DNA of 64,000 nucleotides from Rhodococcus sp. Leaf247. Its GTDB lineage: Bacteria > Actinomycetota > Actinomycetes > Mycobacteriales > Mycobacteriaceae. The stretch spans positions 258,405 through 322,404 of the forward strand of contig NZ_LMRP01000004.1 in assembly GCF_001426185.1 (NCBI RefSeq), given 5' to 3'. Each line of letters begins with the position of its first letter. The first letter of the stretch is position 1. A program made the position numbers and the translations under genes. This document shows positions 1 through 8,351 of the stretch, one piece after another. The notes beneath the pieces are model-generated. The model searched no databases and was not told where the DNA came from. It was given only the letters and a program-made list of their open reading frames with translations.

Positions 1-40
1 ATACGGGATTCCGCTGACGCTGTTTTCCGGTTATCAGCAG

Positions 41-781
41 TCAGAGGCCAGGGCGCTTCTTCTCCGGCTCCAGCCCATCGATAAGGGTCATCGGTATCAC
101 TAGCCTATTCGAAACCTCATCGAGCCTCTTAAGTAATCCGGCATTGCTGGTGAGTTTGGCGACAACCCAGCGCGCGAGCATGCATGCGACTGCGACAATA
201 TAGGTCGACTGGTAGTGGTAACCGTACTGCTGCGTATGCCTGATGTGCAGGCCCTCCGTGCCCCGTTCGAGGAATGCAGTCACAGCAGCATGGGTGACGT
301 GGACGTGCTGTGACAGGATGTGGTAGCTCATTTCTAAAAACTCATTTTGATCGACATCACGAAGCATGTTCATAAACTTCGGCAGTTGCTTTCCTGGCGG
401 CGGCGGTTTAAGCGCTACGACTTGTTGGGCAAGCTCGTCGGTGTCAAGCCACGCAGCCAAGTTCTTGAAGTGATTAATACGGTCGTTGGCGATTGCTGAT
501 TGGAATCGGCTAACACCTCCGTCGACGGTAAAGACCCATTGTAGAGTTACGGCGTGCTCGATCGCTGCACGTGCCAGTACCACGGCTTCTGCCACGAGTC
601 CGGCGCTGGACAAGCGGAGATATGCGTCGCTATACCCCATCACGCGGGCGACAAGTCCGTATAGTAGTAAGAACTCTTCTTCGTGGACCCGGTTGACTTC
701 GAACTCGTCGGTATCTCGCAGATGAGCGATGCACTCCTCGATCCACACTTCGAGCGCTGTCAGATCGGGGCTGTTGCTCAT
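41..781 (-). CDS. Hypothetical protein, DUF5677-like
   Basis: A 246-residue soluble protein with no signal peptide or clear membrane segment. The central part (about residues 55-90, SSAGLVAEAVVLARAAIEHA) resembles the helical core of DUF5677-type proteins (a small residue, then E/A-rich, then R/E, then a hydrophobic run); this is a weak family match and no activity is known. The reading frame stays open upstream to 1099, but that would run across the divergent cyclase gene, and the ATG at 781 opens the part with protein-like composition. It lies in the same low-GC segment as the Pycsar genes, transcribed away from them, so it may share their accessory island without being part of the operon. 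The 265-base gap to 1047 should hold both promoters. Confidence 0.6.
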   Translation of the reverse strand: MSNSPDLTALEVWIEECIAHLRDTDEFEVNRVHEEEFLLLYGLVARVMGYSDAYLRLSSAGLVAEAVVLARAAIEHAVTLQWVFTVDGGVSRFQSAIANDRINHFKNLAAWLDTDELAQQVVALKPPPPGKQLPKFMNMLRDVDQNEFLEMSYHILSQHVHVTHAAVTAFLERGTEGLHIRHTQQYGYHYQSTYIVAVACMLARWVVAKLTSNAGLLKRLDEVSNRLVIPMTLIDGLEPEKKRPGL

Positions 782-1046
782 CCTCAGATCATAGAGTGCG
801 AGACCGACACGTCGGCCGGGCGCGACAGCTCCAAACCTGATCACCGGGGCGCCGTGGCACCGTCCGAACGACGATCGGAGCGTGGCCCGTCGCCGCAGGG
901 GCGCCGATCTTCGCGTGTTCGACGATGGCGTTTCAAGGCAAGGCAATGTTATTTTGACAGGTGACAGCTCTAGTGTGGGATCCATCCCGCGCGGAGGCGC
1001 GCCGCACGACCAAGACCAGTCCTCAAGTCGAAAGTTCAGGTAGCAG

Positions 1047-1997
1047 ATGTCGGGTGACCTTGTATCGATTCTAGATGCGGCGAAAACGGAGACTGTCAAT
1101 GTTCTAGCGCGAAACCCGCCTGTAGAAGATGTCGAACCGGAGGACTTAGACGCAGATCAACTACCCGACGCGGACGATACGACTTGGTTCCGGTTGAAAA
1201 ATGTAGTGACGGTTTTCGCTGATCTGAAAAGCTCGACGCAGTTGGGTATTGGAAAACATGCCGCTAGTACCGCCGCTATATACAGAGCAGCGACAGGAAA
1301 TGTTGCCCAAATTATGAGTGGGCTCGACGCCGACTTTATCCAGATTCAGGGCGATGGCGTGTTTGGATTGTTCTGGGGCGACAAGGCCTTCGAACGGGCG
1401 GTGTGCGCTGGGATAACGGTCAAGACGTTCAGTGAAGAAACTCTTCAGCCCAAACTTGAGAGCAAGTGGGAGGACGCGCCTAAGACGGGATTTAAGGTTG
1501 GCGTTGCATCGGGGCGGGTACTTGTCAAGAATATTGGAACGCCGAAAAATGAAAACCAGCAGGAGCCAGTGTGGGCTGGGAAGCCTGTGAATTATGCAGC
1601 AAAGGCTGCTCAACAGGCTGATCGAAATGAGCTGATTGTTACAGGAACGGTCTGGCTTGCGATAGAGGACAATGATTACTTAACCGTCTCCTGTGTGCAT
1701 GGTGACGGCCAAGCGGCATCACCCACTACTCTGTGGGAGGACGTCGAGATCGTAAAGCTCGGCCATGATGTTGACGATTCAGCTGGCCGACTTTTGAAAG
1801 CGACTTGGTGCAAACACTGCGGACCGAGCTTCATGCAGGCAATACTCGAAGGAAAGAAGGCGCGCGACGAGACCGATGAGGTGGTCGAGTCATCGAGCGA
1901 ACATTCGGCGCAGTTCGATGCAAAGCGGGCGAACCTGCATCAACTTGCACATCAACGGGGTATGCGATTTATACGCAAATCCCGAAGGCGGAGGTAG
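1047..1997 (+). CDS. pycC: Pycsar pyrimidine cyclase PycC-like (class III cyclase)
   Basis: A 316-residue protein with one class III nucleotidyl cyclase homology domain at about residues 50-240. The first metal-binding aspartate is D59 in VFADLKSSTQLG and the second is D103 in IQGDGVFGLFW. The late motif WAGKPVNYAAKAA (about 176-188) supplies N182, with lysine where many adenylate cyclases have arginine. In Pycsar systems such enzymes sense phage infection and make cCMP or cUMP, which opens a partner effector; the base specificity cannot be read from sequence here. After the catalytic domain comes a Cys-rich stretch (WCKHCGPSF, about 254-262) and a basic tail ending KSRRRR, possibly an AGS-C-like sensor or zinc site. 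The effector gene starts 8 bases after the stop. Base composition is much less GC-rich than the core genome, fitting transfer. An ordinary regulatory adenylate cyclase is the alternative, made unlikely by the neighbour. Confidence 0.85.
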   Translation: MSGDLVSILDAAKTETVNVLARNPPVEDVEPEDLDADQLPDADDTTWFRLKNVVTVFADLKSSTQLGIGKHAASTAAIYRAATGNVAQIMSGLDADFIQIQGDGVFGLFWGDKAFERAVCAGITVKTFSEETLQPKLESKWEDAPKTGFKVGVASGRVLVKNIGTPKNENQQEPVWAGKPVNYAAKAAQQADRNELIVTGTVWLAIEDNDYLTVSCVHGDGQAASPTTLWEDVEIVKLGHDVDDSAGRLLKATWCKHCGPSFMQAILEGKKARDETDEVVESSSEHSAQFDAKRANLHQLAHQRGMRFIRKSRRRR

Positions 1998-2005
1998 TGA
2001 TCTAA

Positions 2006-2554
2006 GTGACCGAACCTGATGCTCACGAGCCATGTTCCGGGACTGACGACGCGTGGAAAGCTTTGAGCCTCGTCAATGATTGGATCCGTCATGCGGATAC
2101 CAAGGTAGGCGTCACTCTGGCTACATCAGGTGCGGTCGGGGTGATGCTCTACAATCTGGTTAACGCTCTGTCAAAGCACGGTTCGGGTTGCGCATACATC
2201 GCCCCGTTGGGGTGCGCGCTTTTGCTGCTGCTGACCGTTTTTTTCTGCGCCTCTGCACTAAACCCACGGATCAACCCTGCGGATTCTGTCGCCGATCCCG
2301 AGACGCTGAAGGTGCCGAGTCATCTGTACTTTGGCGTAATCTCTACGCATTGGAAACGCGAGCAGTACGTCCGTGAGTTCAATGAGTTGATGGTCAATCC
2401 CGATGCGCTAGTGCGAGAAATTGCCAGCCAGGTGCATGTAAACGCACAAATTGCGTCCGACAAGATGGCAGCGACGAAGCGTGCAATCTGGATGTTGACG
2501 TCTGCCGTTGGAGCTTTGGCGGTAACAGCCTTAGTGGTCCTTATTCAAGGCTAG
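2006..2554 (+). CDS. pycTM: Pycsar membrane effector, PycTM type
   Basis: A 182-residue protein with the layout of the Pycsar effector family (DUF5706/PycTM). An N-terminal amphipathic segment contains LVNDWIRHADTKVGVTLA (about residues 22-39), the family's characteristic NDWIR.ADTK block running into the first membrane helix. Hydrophobic helices lie at about 34-54, 63-84 and 160-180. A cytosolic loop (about 105-158) carries HLYFG and a helical SQVHVNAQIASDK segment. In the characterised systems, cyclic pyrimidine binding leads to inner-membrane disruption and growth arrest of the infected cell. The GTG start is preceded by GGAGG at 1990-1994, inside the end of the cyclase gene, so the two are probably translationally coupled. 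No third gene follows on this strand, making this a minimal two-gene module. Confidence 0.83.
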   Translation: MTEPDAHEPCSGTDDAWKALSLVNDWIRHADTKVGVTLATSGAVGVMLYNLVNALSKHGSGCAYIAPLGCALLLLLTVFFCASALNPRINPADSVADPETLKVPSHLYFGVISTHWKREQYVREFNELMVNPDALVREIASQVHVNAQIASDKMAATKRAIWMLTSAVGALAVTALVVLIQG

Positions 2555-3009
2555 TCTGCGGGGTCTAGTTATCAGTTGCCGCCTGTCCGCTAGTCATGGC
2601 CATATCATGAATCTATTTCATATCAACGTGAGCCGATCTAATGTCCATGACGTCCATCCTCTATGAAGTCACCCTGGACTATTTAGGTGCGTCCGCGGTA
2701 GCTGAACGACGGTGCGGTAGCAGCGATTTTAAGGCCCGACGAGTGCATGCGACACCGCGCGCCGGCCTCAACATAGGCGAAGGCCGTGCTCGCGATCTAC
2801 TGGCCGAGTCCGCCGTTACCAGATGATGCGCGCGGGCGTACTCCCGTGGGCGCAAAGCAAGATGGTTTGAGCAAGCAAAGCCCCGGTCACGGCTGGCGTG
2901 TACCTGGCTCGAGAGTCTGCGTTCCAGATCGAGCCAGTCCGAGGTTCGTTCAATCGTTGCCACCGATCAGAACCCTTGCATTCAGTCGTTTGCCATTGGG
3001 TTGCTGACA
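2555..3009 (+). other. Gene-free stretch downstream of the Pycsar pair
   Basis: I see no convincing gene on either strand. Short open frames exist but have no ribosome site, no recognisable motif and inconsistent codon use. No transposase, integrase or clear inverted repeat is visible. It separates the Pycsar operon from the eroded gene beyond 3010 and probably contains decayed DNA. Confidence 0.5.
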
Positions 3010-4130
3010 TCAATGTGTTTCAGCGGTCCAGTTGTCCGGGGGATAGACCGGCTCCGGCGCCGTCGGTACCCAGTCCCTGATCGTCTGAAGAACGTCGGTA
3101 TAGAAGACGTCGACAGCAGCGGTGACGCTGGGACGAACCCCGACGCGGTACCGGATCTTTTGCTTCCCATCGTGGTGATGCGAGTCAGTGAGAACTTCAT
3201 GATGTGCCCCTGGCGACCCTCGGTAAGCGCTTTTGGCGTGGCGCGAACAGTCGCCAGAGTTTCGCAGGCACCTAGGCAGTGTTCCGAGATCATTGCCTCT
3301 ACGAGTAGATCCTCGGGCGCCGATCCGAGCTGCTTTACGATCCAGGACAGTCGCTTGGTCGTGGAGCCTTCGTCAGGAGCGGTGATGGTCGTCTGGCACT
3401 TGACTCGGTTCGCCCTGAGGTCGACGCTGACTTCCAGGCCGCCCGCAGTTCCCGAAACGACGCGTCGAGTGTCCCCTCCGCCGCGAGTTCGTCGACAAAG
3501 ACCGCGGCCCTCTGAGTCGGATCGTCCACCAGCCGCCGCTGCAGAAGGTGGCGCAACGGCACGCCGAGTTCAAGCGGTGAGGCGCTGGGAGAGGTATCTA
3601 GAGAGGCTCAGCCACTTGTCAGCGACGAACGACACCTTCTTGTCGCCGGCACGCAACGTGCAGGCGGCAATGCCGTACCGCACACTCACCCAATGTGGTC
3701 CCATGTCGACGAAAACCGCCGCACCTGACCGTGGATGCGCGAGGTAGAGAACGAACCCCCTGGAATGCACGCTTCGAGACCGTCTTCGATACCGCCGTGA
3801 GTCCCGGAGGTCGACCTTGGTGAGCTTGCGTCTGTCGGCCTCGACAGGAAGGTCTCCCACACCGGGAGGTACGTCGTTAGACAGGCCGACGACAACGTCG
3901 TACGTGTGGCGCCGGGCAACGTCCAGGTAATTCTAAAGTTGGTCTCGGCGCAGTTCGCCGGTACCCGTCGTCACTTCGAGCAGCGCCGTCCACACCTTGG
4001 ACCCTCGGGTGACACGAAGGACGGCGTCCGTAATGACCATAGTTTCGCCTTTCGTGAACGGAACTTCGACGTAGCCTTCGAACCGGCCGGCAGGTGCGCC
4101 GACACGTCCGCTTACTTCGCACGAAGGGCT
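3010..4130 (-). pseudogene. Eroded actinobacterial hypothetical gene (multiple frameshifts and a stop)
   Basis: Reading the minus strand downward from about 4130, protein-like sequence runs through successive frames. First comes VEVPFTKGETMVITDAVLRV and KVWTALLEVTTGTGELRRDQL, then an in-frame TAG near 3934, then NYLDVARRHTYDVVVGLSND and GAAVFVDMGPHWVSVRYGIA to a stop at 3570. A different frame gives DDPTQRAAVFVDELAAEGTL, another SVDLRANRVKCQTTITAPDE to LGSAPEDLLVEAM, and a last one AAVDVFYTDVLQTIRDWVP to a TGA at 3010. This order and wording match a large uncharacterised actinobacterial protein family recalled from memory, with a possible PD-(D/E)XK-like EVxTG core. The N-terminus and continuity are lost, so it is a relic. 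The family assignment is from memory and unverified; the frame switching is seen directly. Confidence 0.6.
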
Positions 4131-4201
4131 TTACGGCTCGCATGATGGCAATGTGCGCCCGATACGTACCAACCCGGATGTTCTCCCGTAATGTCTTGTA
4201 T

Positions 4202-4717
4202 GTGAACAGATCCTGGACCATGCGAGCCACCGTCGTCTGCGCCGCGTTCTCGGCGGTTCTCCTCGGTGTGCCGGGAGTGGCGTCCGCCCACCACCGAGAA
4301 TTCACGCCGTTCCCTTACAACGTTTCGTTGGGCAGAGAATTGTCTCTGCCGTGCGCCGGCGAGGTGGGCGGCGACGTCTTCACTCCGCACGACCGGCCGG
4401 GCGTCGCGGTGGTCACCCTGACCTGGCGGACGTTCTTCACCAGTAACTGCGGGCTTACCGTATTCGTCAACATGAACAACTTTGACGCGCCACCGGTCGA
4501 TCCGTACAGCGGCGCCAAGCCGACGGGCGGCTCCTGGGCGGTTCAGCTGAACTCCACTCGAGTAGGTGCAGTTCCGCCTCCGGGCGTCGAGTGGACCAAG
4601 CAGATTGCGATCGACATCGGATCCGGCAATGCCGGAATGACCCTGACAACGGACTCCCCGTTGAACACCACGTTGTTGGACCCCGCTGGAAACACAGTGC
4701 GCTTTACGGTCCCCTGA
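4202..4717 (+). CDS. Small secreted protein, unknown function
   Basis: A 171-residue exported protein. From the GTG at 4202 it begins VNRSWTMRATVVCAAFSAVL, a basic start and hydrophobic core ending in GVASA before HH, a good Sec signal peptide with cleavage at about residue 30. An ATG at 4220 (MRATVV) is an equally possible start; neither has a strong ribosome site. The mature part is beta-rich in appearance, with two cysteines (SLPCAGEVGG and TSNCGLTV) that could form a disulfide, and no motif I recognise. The open frame extends upstream to 4094, but that would bury the signal peptide. It stands alone beyond the decayed region, at the edge of the low-GC island. Confidence 0.65.
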   Translation: MNRSWTMRATVVCAAFSAVLLGVPGVASAHHREFTPFPYNVSLGRELSLPCAGEVGGDVFTPHDRPGVAVVTLTWRTFFTSNCGLTVFVNMNNFDAPPVDPYSGAKPTGGSWAVQLNSTRVGAVPPPGVEWTKQIAIDIGSGNAGMTLTTDSPLNTTLLDPAGNTVRFTVP

Positions 4718-5005
4718 AACCCCGCGGTGTGCAGTTCAGGTAGGTCTGCTGTCCACCGGGAGTCACCGTTCGAAAGCTGATGCTGTGTGGACCCTTTGCG
4801 CGCCATCGCCGTCGGATAGCGGCAGGCAAGACCGGATGGCGTACTGCTTGCGCAGCGCCCGCCGCTAAGTCCACTTCGCACAGCCCGCAAATCGCCGCGC
4901 GCTGCGCCCATTGAGGACTGGTTGAAAATCTTGCAGACTGCCGTGCGCCCCGCGGACCGGTTGTCCGTACGACGCGGTTTCGATGTGGCACGTTCTGTCT
5001 CGGCG

Positions 5006-5542
5006 TCAACGCCTAGAGGGCAATGCCCCACGCAGAGCCGCGGCGAGCAACAGGGCACCCGACCCCACACCGGCAACGAGGTCGACCCACATCGCCTCGG
5101 CGCCACCGAAGGCGAGCGCCAGGCCGATGAGGCCGAGCACTGTGAGCCCTCCACCCAACAACAGGAAGAGGCGCACTCGCCACAGCCGTCCCAGCGCGAG
5201 GAAGTGCACACCGACCACGACGGCGACCCAGGCGACGCCCGCCTCGGGATGGTCCAGGGGGCCGGCGATGATCCTGATGCCGGCGAACAGGGCCACGACT
5301 TCGGCAGCGACCACGATCCAGTAGCCACGGCCGAACGGCTTCAGCGTCGGGGGCGTCGGATCGGCGGGCAACCGGACGAGTGCGGCGACGATCGCGATCA
5401 CCGTGAGTGCCGTCGCGATCAGGAGCACCGCACGGAGAGCGCCCGGCGACGACGCCGAATTGACGACGACGAAGACGGTGCCGAATACGCCGCCGATCAC
5501 CGACCCGAGTTTCTGTGGGGGCAGGCGGCGGCGAGTCGTCAT
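5006..5542 (-). CDS. Integral membrane protein, unknown function
   Basis: A 178-residue protein with about five hydrophobic helices: GSVIGGVFGTVFVVV, AVLLIATALTVIAIVAALV, YWIVVAAEVVALFAGI, VAWVAVVVGVHFLAL and LFLLLGGGLTVLGLIGLAL, with a further Ala/Gly/Leu-rich end. The short basic N-terminus (MTTRRRLPPQ) suggests an inside start. No catalytic or transport motif is visible. It ends in core-like high-GC DNA, and its start lies 4 bases from the stop of the short-chain dehydrogenase upstream on the same strand, so the two are probably co-transcribed. Similar small membrane proteins are common and uncharacterised in actinobacteria. Confidence 0.75.
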   Translation of the reverse strand: MTTRRRLPPQKLGSVIGGVFGTVFVVVNSASSPGALRAVLLIATALTVIAIVAALVRLPADPTPPTLKPFGRGYWIVVAAEVVALFAGIRIIAGPLDHPEAGVAWVAVVVGVHFLALGRLWRVRLFLLLGGGLTVLGLIGLALAFGGAEAMWVDLVAGVGSGALLLAAALRGALPSRR

Positions 5543-5546
5543 GGCC

Positions 5547-6479
5547 TCAGTGTGACGTGTTCACGGACCGTTCGGTCACTTTTGTGCGCTGGGGGACTGT
5601 TGTGGAGTGAAATACATTGCCCTCCGAATCGTCTTTGGGCTCGCGCGCGATGCCGAAACGCCACATCAGCGGCCCGACGAGGCGGTCGAACAACGCGGGA
5701 ACGAGTGAGTACCCGGCGGAGGCGAACTTGTTCACCAGGCCGAAGACCGCGTCGGCGTCACGTTCGCGCTGCGGTCGCTTCACCACCGCGGCCACGGCGC
5801 GGGCGATGACCTCGGGCTGCGCGACGGGTGGCGGAGGTGAACCTGCTCGCCCGACCACCGTGGCCGCCTGCGCGTAGATGGGTGTGTCGACGGCGCCGGG
5901 TGCGACGGAACTGACGTGGACGCCCGGGTACTGCCGAACTTCCTGCTGCAGAACGCGAGTCAACCCTCGCAGACCCCACTTCGACGTGACGTACGTGCCC
6001 ATCCACGGGACGGCGATGCGCCCGAGCAAGGATCCGATGACGACGAGGTGCCCGTGCTCTTGGTCGCGGAACACCGTCAGTGTCGACCGGGCGACGTTCG
6101 CGGAACCGATGAGGTCGACGTCGACGGCATGGTCGAAGACCTCGGCCGGGGTATCGAGGAAGGTGCCGTAGGACATGACGGCGGCGGAATGGACGCAGAC
6201 GTCCAGGCGACCGAACTGCTCGACGACTTCGGTGACCACCTTGGTCACGTCGTCGCCGCGTACGACGTCGACAGGCTTCACGGACACAGCCGCTGCACCT
6301 CGCTGGACGCACTCGTCGGCGACTGTAGCCAGCGCGTCGCGGCCACGAGCACACAGGACGATGGACCAGCCGCGTTCGGCATAGAGGTGAGCGGTGGCGC
6401 GGCCGATGCCGCTGGATGCGCCGGTGATGAGGATGGTTCCGGCGGAACGTTGGTCGGGGGACGTGTTCGACTGGGTCAT
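5547..6479 (-). CDS. SDR family NAD(P)-dependent oxidoreductase
   Basis: A 310-residue classical short-chain dehydrogenase. The nucleotide-binding glycine motif TGASSGIG sits near residues 19-26, followed by CARGRDAL. The catalytic serine is in VVIGSLLGR and the Tyr-Lys pair in GTYVTSKWGL. VAPGAVDTP gives the usual post-catalytic strand. A C-terminal extension of about 70 residues is typical of the larger reductases acting on lipophilic substrates, but the substrate is not readable. The ATG at 6479 is preceded by AGAGGTG at a good distance; the frame continues upstream without a better start. It lies in an operon with the membrane protein at 5006. Confidence 0.87.
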   Translation of the reverse strand: MTQSNTSPDQRSAGTILITGASSGIGRATAHLYAERGWSIVLCARGRDALATVADECVQRGAAAVSVKPVDVVRGDDVTKVVTEVVEQFGRLDVCVHSAAVMSYGTFLDTPAEVFDHAVDVDLIGSANVARSTLTVFRDQEHGHLVVIGSLLGRIAVPWMGTYVTSKWGLRGLTRVLQQEVRQYPGVHVSSVAPGAVDTPIYAQAATVVGRAGSPPPPVAQPEVIARAVAAVVKRPQRERDADAVFGLVNKFASAGYSLVPALFDRLVGPLMWRFGIAREPKDDSEGNVFHSTTVPQRTKVTERSVNTSH

Positions 6480-6806
6480 AGAAACACCTCTGAGGTCGAC
6501 GCGAATCCCACACAGGGGCCGCGTCAGTGGAGTCGTAGGTCGTAGACCTGACAAGGTGACGCCGGTTCTTGACGCCGTCGACGCCGGCCGAAGAAGCAAC
6601 GGCGTCCGAACAGATGTACCCGGTATTCGGAGCCGGTCACGTGCCGAGATGCGACGAGGGGAATTCTTCTCGCGCTGCAAGGCGTTCCCGGCCGAATCCT
6701 GCGGGTGCGTACACCCGTCGACGTGAGCGCACACCCCTCGCTGCATGCTGCGAAGGGTGTGCGCTTCACGCCGGCTGTGTGCACACCGGCTCAGCGCAGG
6801 ACCACG
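6480..6806 (-). other. Intergenic stretch with terminator hairpin
   Basis: This gap separates the SDR start from the YihY-family stop on the same strand. It should contain the SDR promoter. The only clear structure is the hairpin described separately at 6727-6764. Open frames inside it lack start signals and protein-like composition. Confidence 0.5.
6727..6764 (-). terminator. Stem-loop terminator after the YihY-family gene
   Basis: A 38-base near-perfect inverted repeat: arms GCGCACACCC-C-TCGC and GCGA-A-GGGTGTGCGC around a TGCATGCT loop, with one mismatched pair. It lies 43 bases past the stop of the gene ending at 6807. There is no T-tract, as is usual for high-GC actinobacterial terminators. 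Confidence 0.6.
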
Positions 6807-7871
6807 TCAGCGGGGTGACGAGTCCTCGCCGTGAGACATGCGCAGCGCGCGGCCGCGCTCGATGTGCTCGCGATCGGTCTCCTCGTTCTTGTCCGACACA
6901 CGGGTGTCCCGAGGGGGCAGTTGCAGATGGTCCTCGGCCTCGATGCCGGCTTGGAGTTGCCGGCCGCGCTCGAGCTCGGAATCGAGCTCAGCACCGAAGA
7001 GCAGAGCCAAGTTCGTGATCCAGAGCCACAGCAGGAAGATGATCACGCCGGCAAGTGAGCCGTACGTCTTGTTGTAGCTGCTGAAGTTGGCGACGTAGAA
7101 GCCGAACAGAACCGAGGCGAGGATCCACACGACGATCGCCATCCCGGCACCGGTGCTCACCCAGCGGAACTTCGGTTGCTTGATGTTGGGTGTGGCGTAA
7201 TAGAGGATCGCCACGGCAAGGATTATCAGCACGAGGACGACCGGCCACCGCGCGATGTTCCACACCGTCAATGCAGTGTCGCCGAGGCCTATCGCGTCGC
7301 CTACCGCCTTCGCGATGGGGCCGCTCACCGCCAGCATGAGACCTGCGGTCGCCAGGCAGATCAGCCCGATCAGCGTCACGAGCAGCATGATGGGCCGCAA
7401 CTTCCAGATCGGCCGACCTTCCTCCACCTCGTACATCCGGTTCATCGCTCGGCCGAACGCGCCGACGTATCCGGACGCCGACCACAGTGCGCCGGCGAGA
7501 CCGATGACGAGTGCGAGACCGGCGGTCGGAGCCTGCACCAATTGTTCGACCGGTCCGCGCAGGGTGTCCACTGCGGACGACGGCCCGAGGTCGGAGACGA
7601 TGTCGAGCACCGAGTTCACGGTCTTCTCACCCTGCCCGAACACGCCGAGAAGAGACACGATGGCGAGGAGTGCGGGGAACAATGACAACACCGCGTAGTA
7701 CGTGAGGGCGGCAGCCAGATCGGTGCACTGGTCCTTCGAGAACTCCCGTGCCGTCTTCCGGAGGACGTAGAAGAACGACGGCTTCGTCAGGTCGGTGGGG
7801 GACTCGGGCTTGCGGGGGTCGTCGGGATCCGCGTGAGCCGGATCATCACCCGTGCGTGGCTGTTGGGTCAT
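6807..7871 (-). CDS. YihY/virulence factor BrkB family membrane protein
   Basis: A protein of about 354 residues. After a charged N-terminal tail comes the family hallmark DLAAALTYYAVLSLFPALLAI, then five further hydrophobic helices including GALWSASGYVGAFGRAMN, IMLLVTLIGLICLATAG, PVVLVLIILAVAILYYATPN and GVIIFLLWLWITNLALLFGAELD. The YxTPN and WLWxTN...GAE motifs are typical of this six-helix family, once annotated as ribonuclease BN; its function is unresolved. The C-terminal 60 residues are charged and cytosolic. The start is uncertain: ATGs at 7871 and 7892 and a TTG at 7904 are in frame, none with a well spaced ribosome site. Confidence 0.88.
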   Translation of the reverse strand: MTQQPRTGDDPAHADPDDPRKPESPTDLTKPSFFYVLRKTAREFSKDQCTDLAAALTYYAVLSLFPALLAIVSLLGVFGQGEKTVNSVLDIVSDLGPSSAVDTLRGPVEQLVQAPTAGLALVIGLAGALWSASGYVGAFGRAMNRMYEVEEGRPIWKLRPIMLLVTLIGLICLATAGLMLAVSGPIAKAVGDAIGLGDTALTVWNIARWPVVLVLIILAVAILYYATPNIKQPKFRWVSTGAGMAIVVWILASVLFGFYVANFSSYNKTYGSLAGVIIFLLWLWITNLALLFGAELDSELERGRQLQAGIEAEDHLQLPPRDTRVSDKNEETDREHIERGRALRMSHGEDSSPR

Positions 7872-7973
7872 GGCCTCTCGGCTACCCGTCATGCCATTCC
7901 ACAAACCGCTGCGCGGGGAGTGTGCTGGGCTGACGTCGAACAGAACATCCTGGTGACGGAGATGTACAGCTCG

Positions 7974-8351
7974 TCAGACTTCCATCTCGTAGATGATTTC
8001 CAGCCCGTCCTCGTCGTCCCACTGCTCGCCCACCGCACCGAATGCGAAGCGACCGATCAGGCCCAGCGATGGCGCGTTGGTCGGGCTGATGGTGGCGCGA
8101 ACCGTATGTACATCCTCATGCCGCCGGGCAACGGCGAGAAGAGTCTCGACGGACCGTAGTGCCCAACCCTGTCGACGCATGGCTGGGTCGACCCGATACC
8201 CGATCTCGACCATTCCCGTCTCGTCGGGGGCACTGTGGAAGCCGGCCGCGCCGGCGGCGAGAGCGTGAATCACGGTCGAGGGTACGACGTCGAGGTGTAG
8301 CCGTGACTCCGTGGGCTGAGGGTGACACCACGGGGTGCCTGTCATCGTCAT
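7974..8351 (-). CDS. GNAT family N-acetyltransferase (short)
   Basis: A 125-residue protein whose second half is a clear GNAT fold: AAGFHSAPDETGMVEIGYRV, then acetyl-CoA-binding MRRQGWALRSVETLLAVA (the Q/RxxGxG/A loop is RRQGWA), then VHTVRATISPTNAPSLGLIG and GEQWDDEDGLEIIYEMEV. Homologues I recall are about 170 residues, so the N-terminal strand and helix are shortened. The ATG at 8349-8351 overlaps the TGA of the upstream nucleotidyltransferase frame in an ATGA arrangement, which supports this start and coupled translation. The same frame continues upstream only as the out-of-phase reading of the neighbouring gene. Substrate unknown. Confidence 0.75.
   Translation of the reverse strand: MTMTGTPWCHPQPTESRLHLDVVPSTVIHALAAGAAGFHSAPDETGMVEIGYRVDPAMRRQGWALRSVETLLAVARRHEDVHTVRATISPTNAPSLGLIGRFAFGAVGEQWDDEDGLEIIYEMEV

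Noticed and set aside
782-1099. N-terminal extension of the DUF5677-like ORF by 106 residues
   Set aside because: It would run through the intergenic region into the cyclase gene, and the extra residues (many Arg, Pro, Cys) do not look like protein; the ATG at 781 is adequate.
3001-3747. 248-residue plus-strand ORF
   Set aside because: It is antisense to the decayed minus-strand gene, rich in Arg/Pro/Ser, with no start signal or motif.
4718-5005. Short minus-strand frame (for example 4704-5009) as a gene
   Set aside because: No ribosome site, family motif or consistent protein composition; treated as intergenic.
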